DNA of 64,000 bases, taken from contig NZ_RJVF01000015.1 of assembly GCF_003752175.1 (NCBI RefSeq), positions 124,001-188,000 of the forward strand, written 5' to 3'. The position numbers and the translations under genes were made by a program. This DNA comes from Comamonas sp. BIGb0124. Lineage in GTDB: Bacteria; Pseudomonadota; Gammaproteobacteria; Burkholderiales; Burkholderiaceae_C. The notes below the pieces were generated by a model. It saw only the letters and a program-made list of their open reading frames with translations. It was not told where the DNA came from and made no database searches. Shown here piece by piece: positions 37,504 to 47,380 of the stretch (within the stretch, counting starts at the first letter, position 1; each line of letters opens with the position of its first letter).

Positions 37504-38231
37504 GCCGACGGTCCCGCGGCGTGCGGCGGCTCGTCGGCGGGCAGTTCGGCCGCGCGCTCTTCCAGCACATAACCGCGGCCCCGCACCGTGTGCAGGATCC
37601 TGGTTGCAAACGGCGCATCCAGCTTGAGCCGCAGGCGCCGCATGGCCACCTCGATCACGTTGACCTCGCTGTCGGCCTGAATGTTCCAGAGCCGCTCTGC
37701 GATCGCGGTGCGCGACAGCACCACCCCCTGGTGCTGCAGCAGCAGCCTCAGCAGCGCACACTCCTGCGCCGTGAGCGCGATCTCGCGCCCCTCGCGGTAG
37801 GCCCTGCGCCGCACCGGGTCGAGCCGGATATCGATCTCGCCGGCGGCTGCAACCCCGTCGGCGCCGGTCCGGCCCTGGCGGCGCAGCAGCGCATGCACCC
37901 GTGCCGCCAGCTCCGAGAACGAAAAAGGCTTCACCAGATAATCGTCGGCGCCGCTGTGCAGGCCGCGCACCCGGTCGCCCACGCTGTCGCGGGCCGTGAG
38001 CATCAGCACCGGCATCTGGCGCTGCGCACGCAACCGTGCCAGCAGTACAAAGCCGTCGATGTCGGGCAGCATGACATCCAGCACCACCAGGTCGTAGACC
38101 CGTTCGAGTGCCAGCGCCAGACCCGCCTCGCCGGTGTGAGCCACATCCACGACGTAACCGCCCGCCTCGGCCAGGCCGCGCTGCAGATAGAGCGCCAGCT
38201 TGATTTCATCGTCGACGACCAGAATACGCAT
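37500..38231 (-). CDS. OmpR-family response regulator (CusR/QseB-like)
   Basis: A 243-residue regulator. Receiver: MRILVVDDEIKLALYL, Asp52 phospho-acceptor (LVVLDVMLPDIDG), Thr/Lys switch residues in LMLTARD and VKPFSF. The winged helix ends in HTVRGRGYVLEE. It starts 10 bp after the ABC ATPase gene ends, so it is probably transcribed with the iron importer and feeds back on it or on other iron genes. Confidence 0.9.
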   Translation of the reverse strand: MRILVVDDEIKLALYLQRGLAEAGGYVVDVAHTGEAGLALALERVYDLVVLDVMLPDIDGFVLLARLRAQRQMPVLMLTARDSVGDRVRGLHSGADDYLVKPFSFSELAARVHALLRRQGRTGADGVAAAGEIDIRLDPVRRRAYREGREIALTAQECALLRLLLQHQGVVLSRTAIAERLWNIQADSEVNVIEVAMRRLRLKLDAPFATRILHTVRGRGYVLEERAAELPADEPPHAAGPSA

Positions 38232-38241
38232 GATGAGCGGA

Positions 38242-39018
38242 CTATAGACGCCGGTTCTGCGCCGCGGCCCGTCGTTCGTTCAGGCTCTCGCGCCGCACGA
38301 AATCCGCCACCGCATCGTCACGGGGATGGTGATGCAGGTTGTAAGGCGAATCCCATTGCAGCAAACGCCCGGCGGCCATCACGCCGATGCGGTCGGCGAT
38401 CGCAAACGCCTCGGCCTGATTGTGCGTGACCAGAATGGCCGTATGCCCGCTCGAGCGCAAGATGTCGCGCACCTCGAAAGCCAGGTGTTCGCGGGTATCC
38501 ACATCGAGGTTGGAAAACGGCTCGTCGAGCAGCAGCACATCCGGCTCGGGTGCCAGGGCCCGCGCCAGCGCCACGCGCTGCTGCTGGCCGCCGGACAGCT
38601 CGTGCGGGTAACTGTCGCCGGCCTCGGCCAGACCGACCATGTCGAGCATCTGCGCGACCTGCATCGCGCTGGCCTGGCGCGGCTGGCGGCGCAACCCGAA
38701 GCCGACGTTCTGCGCCACGGTCAAGTGCGGGAACAGCGCGTAGTCCTGAAACATCATGCCCACCTGCCGCCGCTCGGGTGGGCAGTGCACGTGGGCCGAC
38801 GACAGCACCGTCCCACCCAGCGAGACCTGCCCACGCCGCACCGGCTCGAAGCCGGCAATGGCCCGCAGCACCGTCGACTTGCCGCAGCCCGAGGCCCCCA
38901 GCAGGCTGCCGATCTGCCCCTTGGCCAGTCCCAGCGTGAAATCGCGCACCACCTCGCGCACGCCCCGCGGCGTGTCGTAGGCCAGTGCCAAGTTGTCCAG
39001 AGCCAGCCAATCGCTCAT
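38242..39018 (-). CDS. fbpC: Iron(III)-type ABC importer ATPase (FbpC-like)
   Basis: A 258-residue ATPase with Walker A GASGCGKS (41-48), MMFQDYALFPHLTV (typical Q-loop of iron/polyamine importers), signature LSGGQQQRV, Walker B LLLDEPFSNLD and LVTHNQAEAF. It is shorter than the 350-residue FbpC proteins and lacks the C-terminal regulatory TOBE region. Its ATG overlaps the permease stop by 4 bp. Gene symbol by operon context. Confidence 0.87.
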   Translation of the reverse strand: MSDWLALDNLALAYDTPRGVREVVRDFTLGLAKGQIGSLLGASGCGKSTVLRAIAGFEPVRRGQVSLGGTVLSSAHVHCPPERRQVGMMFQDYALFPHLTVAQNVGFGLRRQPRQASAMQVAQMLDMVGLAEAGDSYPHELSGGQQQRVALARALAPEPDVLLLDEPFSNLDVDTREHLAFEVRDILRSSGHTAILVTHNQAEAFAIADRIGVMAAGRLLQWDSPYNLHHHPRDDAVADFVRRESLNERRAAAQNRRL

Positions 39019-40685
39019 CCCTGACTTCCCATCCTCAAGTTGGTCCTTGCCAGCAGGATCACCGGCAACAGTCCGGCCAGCACGATCGCCAGCGCAGCCA
39101 CCGCACCTTCCTCGTACGTCCCGCGCGCGGCCTCGGCGTACAGCCAGGTCGACAAGGTGTCGAAATTCAGCGGCCGCAGCAACAGCGTGGCCGGCAGTTC
39201 CTTCATGGTATCGACAAACACCAGCAAGGCCGCCGCCGCGATCGCCGGCCGCAGCAGCGGCAGATGGACCCGGCGCAGCGTGCCGCCCGCCGTCTCGCCC
39301 AGCAGCCGCGAGGCCTGCTCGAGCGAGGCCGGTATGCGTGTGAGACCCGCTTCGACCGCGCCCACCGGAATCGCGAGGAACCGGATGAAGTAGGCACAGA
39401 CCAGCGCCGTGGTCGACCCCATCACGATCAGCCCCACGCTGTCGACCCAGGCATGCAGCAGGCGGTCGACCGCCAGCAGCGGCGCCAGCATGCCGATCGC
39501 CAGCACGGTGCCCGGCACCGCATAGCCCAGGCTGCCGATGCGCGAGAACCAGCGGGCAGGCCCCGGCCTTTCGCTTTCCACATAACGCCGGGCGGCCCAG
39601 GCCAGCAACAGCCCGCCCAGCACCGTCACCACCGTTGCGGCCAGCGACACCGTCAGGGTGTTGACCAGCCCGGCTATCAGGTGCTCGGACACGCCCCGGA
39701 CCCGATGCAGGCGTTTCCAGCTCTCGGCCACCAGGTAGGCCGTGGGCGCGGCAAAACCGATGACCACCGGCAGCAGACCCAGGCCCAGTGCCAGCCAGGC
39801 CCTGCCGCCGCGCAGCAGCCGCGGGCTCATCGGACGCATGCGCTGGGTATTGGCGAACCGCTGGCGACGGCGGCCATGCCGCTCCAGCAGGATGAGCCCC
39901 ACGGCCAGCGCCATCATGGTCAGCGCGATCTGGGCTGCACCGCCCAGATCGGAACGCGTCACCCAGGTCGTATACACCGCCACCGTCAGGGTCTGCACAC
40001 CCAGGAACTCCGAGGCGCCGATGTCGTTGAGCGTCTCCAGCAGAGCCAGGCTCAGCCCGACCGCAATGGCCGGCCGCGCCATCGGCAGCACCACCCTGCG
40101 GAACACCTCGAAACGGCCTGCGCCCAGCGTGCGCGCGGCTTCGAGCAGACTGGCCGCCTGGCTCATGAACATCACCCGTGTGCTGAGATACACATAGGGA
40201 TACAGCACAAAACCCAGCACGAAGATCGCTCCCGGCAGGGAACGCAGATCCGGCAGCCGGAAATCGCGCGGTCCGTCGTAGCCCAGCACGGCGCGCAATG
40301 CCGTCTGGATCGGGCCGATGGGATGCAGCAGATCGAGGTAAGCGAACGCCACGATGTAGGTCGGCACGGCCATGGGCAGCAGCAGGGCCCAGGTCAGCCA
40401 CGAACGCCCCGGAAAGTCGTAGGCCGTCACGAGCCAGGCCGTCCCGGTGCCCAGCAGCGTGACCACCAGCCCGACGCCCAGCAGCAGCCAGGCGGTATTG
40501 GCCAGAGCCTGCGGCAGCACATAGTCGACCAGATGCGCCCAGTGCGCGACGTCCGCGCCCAACGCATGCAGCGCAAGCGAAACCAGAGGCGCCAGCACCA
40601 CCAGCGCGGCCAGCGCAGCGCCCACCATCAAGGGCGCACTGCGGGCCGCCCGGGCGGCTGGACTGAGCAGGACAAATCGAGTCAT
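39015..40685 (-). CDS. fbpB: Iron(III)-type ABC importer permease, double-domain (FbpB-like)
   Basis: A 556-residue permease with about twelve helices and two coupling loops, as in FbpB proteins that combine both membrane halves: LLEAARTLGAGRFEVFRRVVLP in the first half and SLEQASRLLGETAGGTLRRVHLPLL in the second. The start MTRFVLLSPA was chosen over an ATG 36 bp upstream that lies next to a strong hairpin. Confidence 0.9.
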   Translation of the reverse strand: MTRFVLLSPAARAARSAPLMVGAALAALVVLAPLVSLALHALGADVAHWAHLVDYVLPQALANTAWLLLGVGLVVTLLGTGTAWLVTAYDFPGRSWLTWALLLPMAVPTYIVAFAYLDLLHPIGPIQTALRAVLGYDGPRDFRLPDLRSLPGAIFVLGFVLYPYVYLSTRVMFMSQAASLLEAARTLGAGRFEVFRRVVLPMARPAIAVGLSLALLETLNDIGASEFLGVQTLTVAVYTTWVTRSDLGGAAQIALTMMALAVGLILLERHGRRRQRFANTQRMRPMSPRLLRGGRAWLALGLGLLPVVIGFAAPTAYLVAESWKRLHRVRGVSEHLIAGLVNTLTVSLAATVVTVLGGLLLAWAARRYVESERPGPARWFSRIGSLGYAVPGTVLAIGMLAPLLAVDRLLHAWVDSVGLIVMGSTTALVCAYFIRFLAIPVGAVEAGLTRIPASLEQASRLLGETAGGTLRRVHLPLLRPAIAAAALLVFVDTMKELPATLLLRPLNFDTLSTWLYAEAARGTYEEGAVAALAIVLAGLLPVILLARTNLRMGSQG

Positions 40686-40721
40686 GGAAGCCCGAGCGCG
40701 AGGCCCGGAGAAAAGACACAT

Positions 40722-40751
40722 GGCAAAGCGGCCTGCGCAGGCCGCCTTGCC
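40722..40751 (-). repeat. Strong intercistronic hairpin between fbpA and fbpB
   Basis: The core GCGGCCTGC/GCAGGCCGC (40728-40745) is a perfect 18-bp palindrome, extended by GGCAA/TTGCC to 30 bp with one mismatch. It lies 26 bp after the binding-protein stop, with no T-run. It would let the binding protein be made in excess of the permease by mRNA protection or partial termination. Confidence 0.55.
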
Positions 40752-40777
40752 GTATCGAGATGCACCGGCCGGTGCGT

Positions 40778-41827
40778 TCAGTGGTCGAAGCCGACCTTGT
40801 CGATCAGTTCGCTCGCCTGCTTGCGATGCCTGGCGATCTCGGTCACCGGCAGCGGATCGACCACCAGCGGCCCCATCGCCACCAGCACCGGGTCAAGCGC
40901 CACGCCCGCACGGATCGGGTATTCGTAGTTGGCACGCGCGTACAGCGCCTGAGCGGGCTCCGAGACCAGGAACTCCAGCAGCTTCACGGCATTGCCGGCG
41001 TGCGGGGCATGACGCGCCACCGCCGCACCGGACACATTCACATGCGTGCCCTTGCTGGCACTCTTGGCAAACGTCGGCCGGATGGCCTTGATCGCATCGC
41101 CCCACTTGCGGCTGTCGGTGCCGGGCTGCGCGTTCTTCATCTGGCCCACGTAATAGGCATTGGCAATGCCGATGTCGCAGATGCCGCCCAGAATGTCCCG
41201 GGCCACATCGCGGTCGCCGCCTGCCGCCTTGCGCGCCAGGTTGGCCTTGACGCCACGCAGCCAGGTCTCGGCTGCGGCGGCGCCGTCATGGGCGATCTTG
41301 GCGGCCACCAGCGCCGTGTTGTAAGGATGCTGGCCCGAGCGGATGCACACCTTGCCCTTCCATTTCGGATCGGCCAGGTCTTCGTAGGTGAAATTGTCGA
41401 TCGCCAGGTCTTTTTCGGCATAGAGCACCCGGTCGCGCAGCGACAGCGCGAACCACTGGCCACCCGGATCCCGCAGATTCGCCGGCAGCGTCTGCTCCAG
41501 CACCGCCGACTTCACCGGCTGCGTCACGCCGCCATCCACCAGGTCGACCAGGTTGCCGATGTCCACCGTCATCAGCACATCGGCGGGCGAACGCGCACCC
41601 TCGGCCCGGACCCGCTCGAGCAGGCCGTCCTTGACGAACACCGTGTTCACCTTGATGCCGCTGTCCCGGGTGAAGGCGTCCAGCATGGGCTGGATCAGTG
41701 CCGGTTCACGTGTGGTGTAGAGGCTGACCTGCGGGTCGTTGGCCTGCACGGCCCCGGTACCGAAAACCAGGGCCAGCGCCGCACCGCCACGCGCAAGAAA
41801 AGGCCAGGACAGAAGGAGTTTTTTCAT
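40778..41827 (-). CDS. fbpA: Iron(III)-binding periplasmic protein (FbpA/FutA-like)
   Basis: A 349-residue periplasmic ferric-ion receptor. The signal peptide is 1-29 (AVQA|NDPQ). Iron-ligand tyrosines are visible: Tyr225-Tyr226 in GIANAYYVGQM, the FbpA-type pair, and Tyr37 in VSLYTTRE. It heads an operon fbpA-fbpB-fbpC-regulator-kinase. ATG 41825-41827 (MKKLLLSWPF) gives a normal signal peptide. A Fur-like palindrome lies about 50 bp upstream. Confidence 0.92.
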   Translation of the reverse strand: MKKLLLSWPFLARGGAALALVFGTGAVQANDPQVSLYTTREPALIQPMLDAFTRDSGIKVNTVFVKDGLLERVRAEGARSPADVLMTVDIGNLVDLVDGGVTQPVKSAVLEQTLPANLRDPGGQWFALSLRDRVLYAEKDLAIDNFTYEDLADPKWKGKVCIRSGQHPYNTALVAAKIAHDGAAAAETWLRGVKANLARKAAGGDRDVARDILGGICDIGIANAYYVGQMKNAQPGTDSRKWGDAIKAIRPTFAKSASKGTHVNVSGAAVARHAPHAGNAVKLLEFLVSEPAQALYARANYEYPIRAGVALDPVLVAMGPLVVDPLPVTEIARHRKQASELIDKVGFDH

Positions 41828-41877
41828 GGATGAACCGCTCAAGTGGAAAAGAACGAGAAGCTTTTTGAATTCTATTT

Positions 41878-41893
41878 AATGATGCGGATCATT
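41878..41893 (-). promoter_or_regulatory. Fur-box-like operator of the fbp operon
   Basis: AATGAT-GCGG-ATCATT is a perfect 6-bp inverted repeat made of Fur half-site-like bases in an AT-rich patch, next to a -10-like TAGAAT on the minus strand (41869-41874). The centre is one or more bases wider than the classical box, so the match is imperfect. Iron repression is expected from family knowledge. Confidence 0.5.
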
Positions 41894-41987
41894 CTTGATT
41901 CTCCGTTTCCCGGCGGGGCCTACTGACGGTGTTCTGTCATCTTGCCTTTCGCACCACCGCGGGGCACCCATGTCCGTGTCGCCCAAC

Positions 41988-42014
41988 AAAAAGGGCCTGC
42001 ACATCGGCAGGCCC
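41988..42014 (-). terminator. Rho-independent terminator after dcd
   Basis: On the minus strand, GGGCCTGC-CGATGT-GCAGGCCC (perfect 8-bp stem) is followed by TTTTT, 50 bp after the dcd stop. It separates the dcd operon from the fbp promoter. Confidence 0.85.
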
Positions 42015-42063
42015 TCGTTCTGGTCATCGCAGCACCCGGGGGTGCCTCGAAAGCGAGAAAACC

Positions 42064-42633
<570 letters not shown>

Positions 42634-42700
42634 CTCGGGGTTCCTGTAACAGTCGCCCATTTTAAGCGCCCGGCGTGCCCTGCCCGCCCGAGACGCGGCA

Positions 42701-43969
42701 TCAGGCCTGCGCGACCACCGCCCGCTCGACCAGCCGGTCGTCGCCCAGCACGATCATGGCGAACAGCAACTCGTCGAGATGGCTCGCCTGCCCCGTACGG
42801 CGCGCCAGCAACGGCGTGGCTTGCGGGTCCAGCACCAGAAAGTCGGCCTCGCAGCCCACGGCCAGGTTGCCCACCACGCCCTCGAGGCCCAGCGCCTGGG
42901 CCGCGCCGGCCGTGTGCTGCCACCACAGCGCGCCCGGGCTCAGGCTGACGCCGGCCTTGGTCAGGCCCTCGCGGCCGGCATAGTAGGCCGCCAGCATGGT
43001 GTGGAAGGGGCTGAAGCTGGTGCCGCCGCCCACATCGCTGGCCAACCCGTGCAGAAACGGCACCCGCGCCAGCGCGTCGTAGTCGAAGAAACCGCTGCCC
43101 AGGAACAGGTTGCTGGTCGGGCAGATCGCCGCCGCCGTGCGCGTGTCGCGCATCAGGGCCCGATCGGTGTCGTCGAAGTGAATGCAGTGCGCATACACCG
43201 CGCGCTCGCGCATCAGCCCGAACCGGTCGTAGACGTCCAGGTAGCTGCGCGCCTGAGGGAACAGCTCGGCGACCCAGCGCACCTCGGCCAGGTTCTCCGC
43301 CACATGCGACTGGATCCAGACATCCGGATACTGGCGCGCCAGCTCGCCCGCGCCGGCCAGTTGCGCATCCGTGCTGGTCGGGGCAAAACGCGGCGTGATG
43401 GCGTACCCCAGCCGGCCACGCCCATGCCAACGCTGGATAAGTTCTTCGCTCTCGCGCAGCCCCTGTTCGGTCTGGTCGGCCACGCCTTCGGGGCAGAAAC
43501 GGTCCTGCAGACACTTTCCGGTCATCAGCCGCATGCCGCGCGCCTCGGCCAGCGAAAACAGCGCATCCACCGAAGCGGCATGCGAGGTCGAGAACACCAA
43601 GGCGCTGGTCACGCCGTTGCGCAGCAGTTCCTCGATGAAGAAGTCCGCACTCTCGGCCGCATGCTGGGCATCCGAAAAACGGCTCTCATGCGGAAACGTG
43701 TAGTTCTCCAGCCAGGGCAGCAGGCCGTCTGCCGGAGAACCGATCACATCGGTCTGCGGATAGTGGATGTGCATGTCGACGAAACCCGGTGCCAGCAGGC
43801 GTCCCGGCAGGTGCTCGACCGGCACGTTCGCATGGCGCTCCCGAAGGGCCTGCCAGGACCCGACGTCGGCAATGCGGCCGTCGTCGCCCACGACCAGCAG
43901 GCCGTCGCTGTCGTGCAGAGCTTGGCGGTTGTCGTCGAAACGGAGCAGTGCGGCGCGATAGGCTTTCAT
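42701..43969 (-). CDS. guaD: Guanine deaminase
   Basis: A 422-residue amidohydrolase converting guanine to xanthine and ammonia. The zinc motif is [14 protein letters not shown] (His67, His69); [28 protein letters not shown] and [11 protein letters not shown] follow in GuaD order. It lies between a DUF3014 gene and dcd on the same strand, 59 bp from the former. Confidence 0.95.
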   Translation of the reverse strand: MKAYRAALLRFDDNRQALHDSDGLLVVGDDGRIADVGSWQALRERHANVPVEHLPGRLLAPGFVDMHIHYPQTDVIGSPADGLLPWLENYTFPHESRFSDAQHAAESADFFIEELLRNGVTSALVFSTSHAASVDALFSLAEARGMRLMTGKCLQDRFCPEGVADQTEQGLRESEELIQRWHGRGRLGYAITPRFAPTSTDAQLAGAGELARQYPDVWIQSHVAENLAEVRWVAELFPQARSYLDVYDRFGLMRERAVYAHCIHFDDTDRALMRDTRTAAAICPTSNLFLGSGFFDYDALARVPFLHGLASDVGGGTSFSPFHTMLAAYYAGREGLTKAGVSLSPGALWWQHTAGAAQALGLEGVVGNLAVGCEADFLVLDPQATPLLARRTGQASHLDELLFAMIVLGDDRLVERAVVAQA

Positions 43970-44028
43970 GGGCCGGAACTTTAGCGCAGCGCCGGCGGGC
44001 CGTCATACAGCCGGCCTTATAACGCCCA

Positions 44029-44919
44029 TCAGGGCCGGGGCGGTGCGCTGGCGGTGACGGCCGCACGCCATTCGCGCAGCTTGGCCTTGAGGGCCGTCCG
44101 ATTGGCGGTCCCCATGCGCAGCAGCGTCTTCTGGCCGGCCGACAGGTTCTCCAGGCGCGGATCGGCGAACTCGTAACGCACCCAGGGCCGCTGGGGCGAG
44201 TTGCTCTCGACGGCGGCATTGATGGGCGGCAGCACCACGGCCAGGGGGCCGGTGGGCTCCGGTGTCGCCAGCAGGTGGTCGATCACCTGCACCAGCCTGT
44301 CGTTGAAGTAGCGGCCGGGATAACCCAGGTCTTCGTAAGCGGCCTGGAACAGGGGATAGGCGCTCCGGTAGATCGTCAGCGCCAATCCGGTGTCGACCGC
44401 ACTCAGGGCACGCACCAGGGGTTCGTAGCGCTGGGCATTGGCGTCGGCCAGCACGCTGCGGCCCTCGCTTGGGTCGACCATCAGTTGGCCTGGCGTGGGC
44501 GCGACGGGCCAGATCAGCGGCGCGACATGTTTGCTCGGCAGGTTGTCGACCGTCGCCACCACGCGGCGGGCAAAATCGTCGAGCTGCAGCCAGCCCAGCA
44601 GGGGCGAGCGGCCCAGCAACTGAGCCATCTGCGACTCGAACCAGCGCTGCGCGGCACGCGGATCGGCCAGCGCATCGCCGGGCGGGGCCGCCACGGTCGG
44701 GCCGGGTGCCGGCTGTTCGACGGGAAACTGGGGCGCTGCGGGCAAGGTCGGCGGCGGCATCGCTGCATCGGGCACGGCCGGAGCGGGCGTGGACGCCACG
44801 GCAGGCACGGGCGGGGCCGGTTCGGCGCGCATGAAGCGCCAGTAATACCAGCCGCCCAGCACCAGCGCCACCAGGACGACGGCCACCCACCAGTGGCCGG
44901 AAGACTCTTTTCTGCGCAT
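44029..44919 (-). CDS. DUF3014 membrane-anchored protein
   Basis: A 296-residue protein of unknown function. A single N-terminal helix (about 9-28, HWWVAVVLVALVLGGWYYW) anchors it; a Pro/Ala-rich spacer (about 33-82) leads to the DUF3014 domain (about 83-290, e.g. WLQLDDFARRVVATVDNL and ALTIYRSAYPLFQAAYEDLG). The orientation suggests a periplasmic domain. Nothing nearby reveals its role. Confidence 0.8.
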   Translation of the reverse strand: MRRKESSGHWWVAVVLVALVLGGWYYWRFMRAEPAPPVPAVASTPAPAVPDAAMPPPTLPAAPQFPVEQPAPGPTVAAPPGDALADPRAAQRWFESQMAQLLGRSPLLGWLQLDDFARRVVATVDNLPSKHVAPLIWPVAPTPGQLMVDPSEGRSVLADANAQRYEPLVRALSAVDTGLALTIYRSAYPLFQAAYEDLGYPGRYFNDRLVQVIDHLLATPEPTGPLAVVLPPINAAVESNSPQRPWVRYEFADPRLENLSAGQKTLLRMGTANRTALKAKLREWRAAVTASAPPRP

Positions 44920-45041
44920 GGGAATCAAAACTCCTAGGACTGCCAAGCGACACAGTCTATGCCACCCGGCTCGATGGCGACAGTGCACACGCGCCGGCCG
45001 GGCCGGCAGCCCGCTTCGCCACAGGGGATAATCCCCCACCT

Positions 45042-46268
45042 ATGAACCCCCTGCTGGACACCCTCCATCCCTATCCCTTCGAACGCCTGCGGGCCCTGTT
45101 CGACGGGGTCACGCCCAACGCCGACTACACGCCCATCAGCTTGGGCATCGGCGAACCGAAGCACGCCACGCCCCCGTTCATCCTCAAGGCGCTGGCCGAC
45201 AACGGCGCGGCACTTGCGGCCTATCCCGCCACGGCGGGCAGCCCGGCCCTGCGGCAAGCGTTTGCGGGCTGGCTGCAGCGACGCTATGGAATTGCGATCG
45301 ACGGTGCAAGCCAGACACTGCCCGTCACCGGTTCGCGCGAGGCGCTGTTCGCCTTCGCCCAGGCCATCGTCGACCCGACGGCGCGCCAGGGCGGCGAGCC
45401 GCCGGTGGTGCTCTGCCCCAACCCCTTCTACCAGATCTACGAAGGCGCGGCCCTGCTCGCCGGCGCACAGCCGCACTACGTGCCGAGCGATCCGGCCCGG
45501 AACTTCGCCGTCGACTGGTCGAGCGTGCCGGAAGACGTCTGGGCACGCACCCAACTGGTCTTTGTCTGCTCGCCCGGCAATCCGACGGGGGCCGTCATGC
45601 CGCTGCCCGAATGGGAACAGCTGTTTGCCCTGAGCGACCGCTACGGCTTTGTCATCGCCTCCGACGAGTGCTACAGCGAAATCTACTTCCGCGACGAGCC
45701 GCCCCTGGGTGGACTCGAGGCCGCGGCGCGGCTGGGCCGGACGGGTTTCCAGCGCCTGGTGGCCTTCACCAGCCTGTCCAAGCGCAGCAACGTGCCGGGA
45801 CTGCGCAGCGGTTTCGTGGCCGGCGATGCAGAGATCCTGCGCAAATTCCTGCTCTATCGCACCTACCACGGCTGCGCCATGAGCGGCATGGTGCAGCAGG
45901 CCAGCATCGCGGCCTGGGGCGACGAACGGCACGTCGAGGACAACCGGGCGCTGTACCGCGAGAAATTCGCCGCCGTGACGCCTGTGCTGGCGCCTCACCT
46001 CGATGTCCGCCTGCCCGACGCCAGCTTCTACCTGTGGGCCGGCATCCCCGAAATCTGGGGCCGGGACGACGAATCGTTCGCCCGTGAGCTCTATGCCCAA
46101 TACAATGTGACCGTTTTGCCCGGCAGCTACCTGGCCCGCACGGCCGGCGGCACGAACCCCGGCGCAGGGCGCGTGCGCATGGCGCTGGTCGCGCAAACCG
46201 CCGAGTGCGTGGAGGCCGCCAGCCGCATCGCGCGTTTTGCCGCGCAACCGCGCACGGCCCAGTCCTGA
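45042..46268 (+). CDS. dapC: N-succinyldiaminopimelate aminotransferase
   Basis: A 408-residue class I PLP aminotransferase making N-succinyl-LL-2,6-diaminopimelate from the 6-keto acid with glutamate in lysine and peptidoglycan synthesis. The PLP lysine is Lys247 ([16 protein letters not shown]) and Asp208 ([12 protein letters not shown]) holds the pyridine nitrogen. [17 protein letters not shown] is the characteristic DapC start. It lies directly before dapD and dapE, which confirms the pathway. Confidence 0.95.
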   Translation: MNPLLDTLHPYPFERLRALFDGVTPNADYTPISLGIGEPKHATPPFILKALADNGAALAAYPATAGSPALRQAFAGWLQRRYGIAIDGASQTLPVTGSREALFAFAQAIVDPTARQGGEPPVVLCPNPFYQIYEGAALLAGAQPHYVPSDPARNFAVDWSSVPEDVWARTQLVFVCSPGNPTGAVMPLPEWEQLFALSDRYGFVIASDECYSEIYFRDEPPLGGLEAAARLGRTGFQRLVAFTSLSKRSNVPGLRSGFVAGDAEILRKFLLYRTYHGCAMSGMVQQASIAAWGDERHVEDNRALYREKFAAVTPVLAPHLDVRLPDASFYLWAGIPEIWGRDDESFARELYAQYNVTVLPGSYLARTAGGTNPGAGRVRMALVAQTAECVEAASRIARFAAQPRTAQS

Positions 46269-46332
46269 GCCCGGCACCTTCCCGGCGCAGGCCCTCGTGG
46301 CTTGCACTTCCGTACTACTCTTTCGATCCGTC

Positions 46333-47157
46333 ATGACTCAACAACTGCAAACCATCATCGAAAACGCCTGGGACAACCGCGCCCAGATCTCGCCGTCCAC
46401 CGCCCCCAAGGAAGTGGCCGACGCGGTCGAGCACGTGCTGGGTGAACTCGATCGCGGCGCGCTGCGCGTGGCCACGCGGGAAGCCGTCGGCCAATGGACC
46501 GTCCACCAGTGGATCAAGAAGGCCGTGCTGCTGTCCTTCCGCCTGAAGGACAACGAATTCGTGCGCGCCGGCGACCTGTCCTTCTTCGACAAGGTGCCGA
46601 CCAAGTTCTCCGACCTCGACGAAGCCAGCATGAAGGCCACCGGCGTGCGCGTGGTGCCGCCCGCCGTCGCCCGCCGCGGCAGCTTCCTGGCCAAGAACGT
46701 GATCCTCATGCCCTCGTACGTCAACATCGGCGCCTACGTCGATGAAGGCTCCATGGTCGACACCTGGGCCACAGTGGGCAGTTGCGCGCAGGTCGGCAAG
46801 AACGTGCACCTCTCCGGTGGCGTGGGTCTGGGCGGCGTGCTCGAACCCCTGCAGGCCAACCCCACCATCATCGAAGACAACTGCTTCATCGGCGCCCGCT
46901 CGGAAATCGTCGAAGGCGTCATCGTCGAAGAGAACTCGGTGATCTCCATGGGCGTCTACATCGGCCAGAGCACCCCCATCTACGACCGTGCCACCGGCGA
47001 GATCACGTACGGCCGCGTGCCTTCGGGCTCGGTGGTCATCAGCGGCAGCCTGCCCAAGAACGACGGCGCCTACAGCCTGTATGCCGCCATCATCGTCAAG
47101 CGCGTGGACGCACAGACCCGCGCCAAGACCAGCCTGAACGATCTGCTGCGCGCCTGA
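46333..47157 (+). CDS. dapD: Tetrahydrodipicolinate N-succinyltransferase
   Basis: A 274-residue left-handed beta-helix enzyme that succinylates tetrahydrodipicolinate with succinyl-CoA. It has the conserved [36 protein letters not shown] and [16 protein letters not shown] hexapeptide-repeat segments. Length equals the E. coli enzyme. It lies 64 bp after dapC. Confidence 0.97.
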   Translation: MTQQLQTIIENAWDNRAQISPSTAPKEVADAVEHVLGELDRGALRVATREAVGQWTVHQWIKKAVLLSFRLKDNEFVRAGDLSFFDKVPTKFSDLDEASMKATGVRVVPPAVARRGSFLAKNVILMPSYVNIGAYVDEGSMVDTWATVGSCAQVGKNVHLSGGVGLGGVLEPLQANPTIIEDNCFIGARSEIVEGVIVEENSVISMGVYIGQSTPIYDRATGEITYGRVPSGSVVISGSLPKNDGAYSLYAAIIVKRVDAQTRAKTSLNDLLRA

Positions 47158-47380
47158 GCCCCGGCTCTCGCTCGCACAGCGTCCACTCCCGTGGACACAA
47201 CCCCGGTGTCGTCCAGGCACCGGGCCGGCGCCCGTGGCGCACCGATGGGCCCTTCGTGGCCCATCCGCGTTCTGGGCGGCCGATCCGTCCGACCCTGTTT
47301 CCCATTGCCATCGGGCACGATCCGTTCTGCCCCGCGCTCCGCACGGCCCCACGCCATTCCCGACAGAAGCCCGCTTTGCC
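47158..47380 (+). repeat. dapD-dapE spacer with three consecutive inverted repeats
   Basis: The 223-bp gap contains no supported gene. It holds GTCCAC-TCCC-GTGGAC (47181-47196), CCCGGTG-N9-CACCGGG (47202-47224) and ATGGGCC-CTTCGT-GGCCCAT (47245-47264), all with perfect arms and no T-run. It could be a structured intercistronic leader. Confidence 0.45.
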
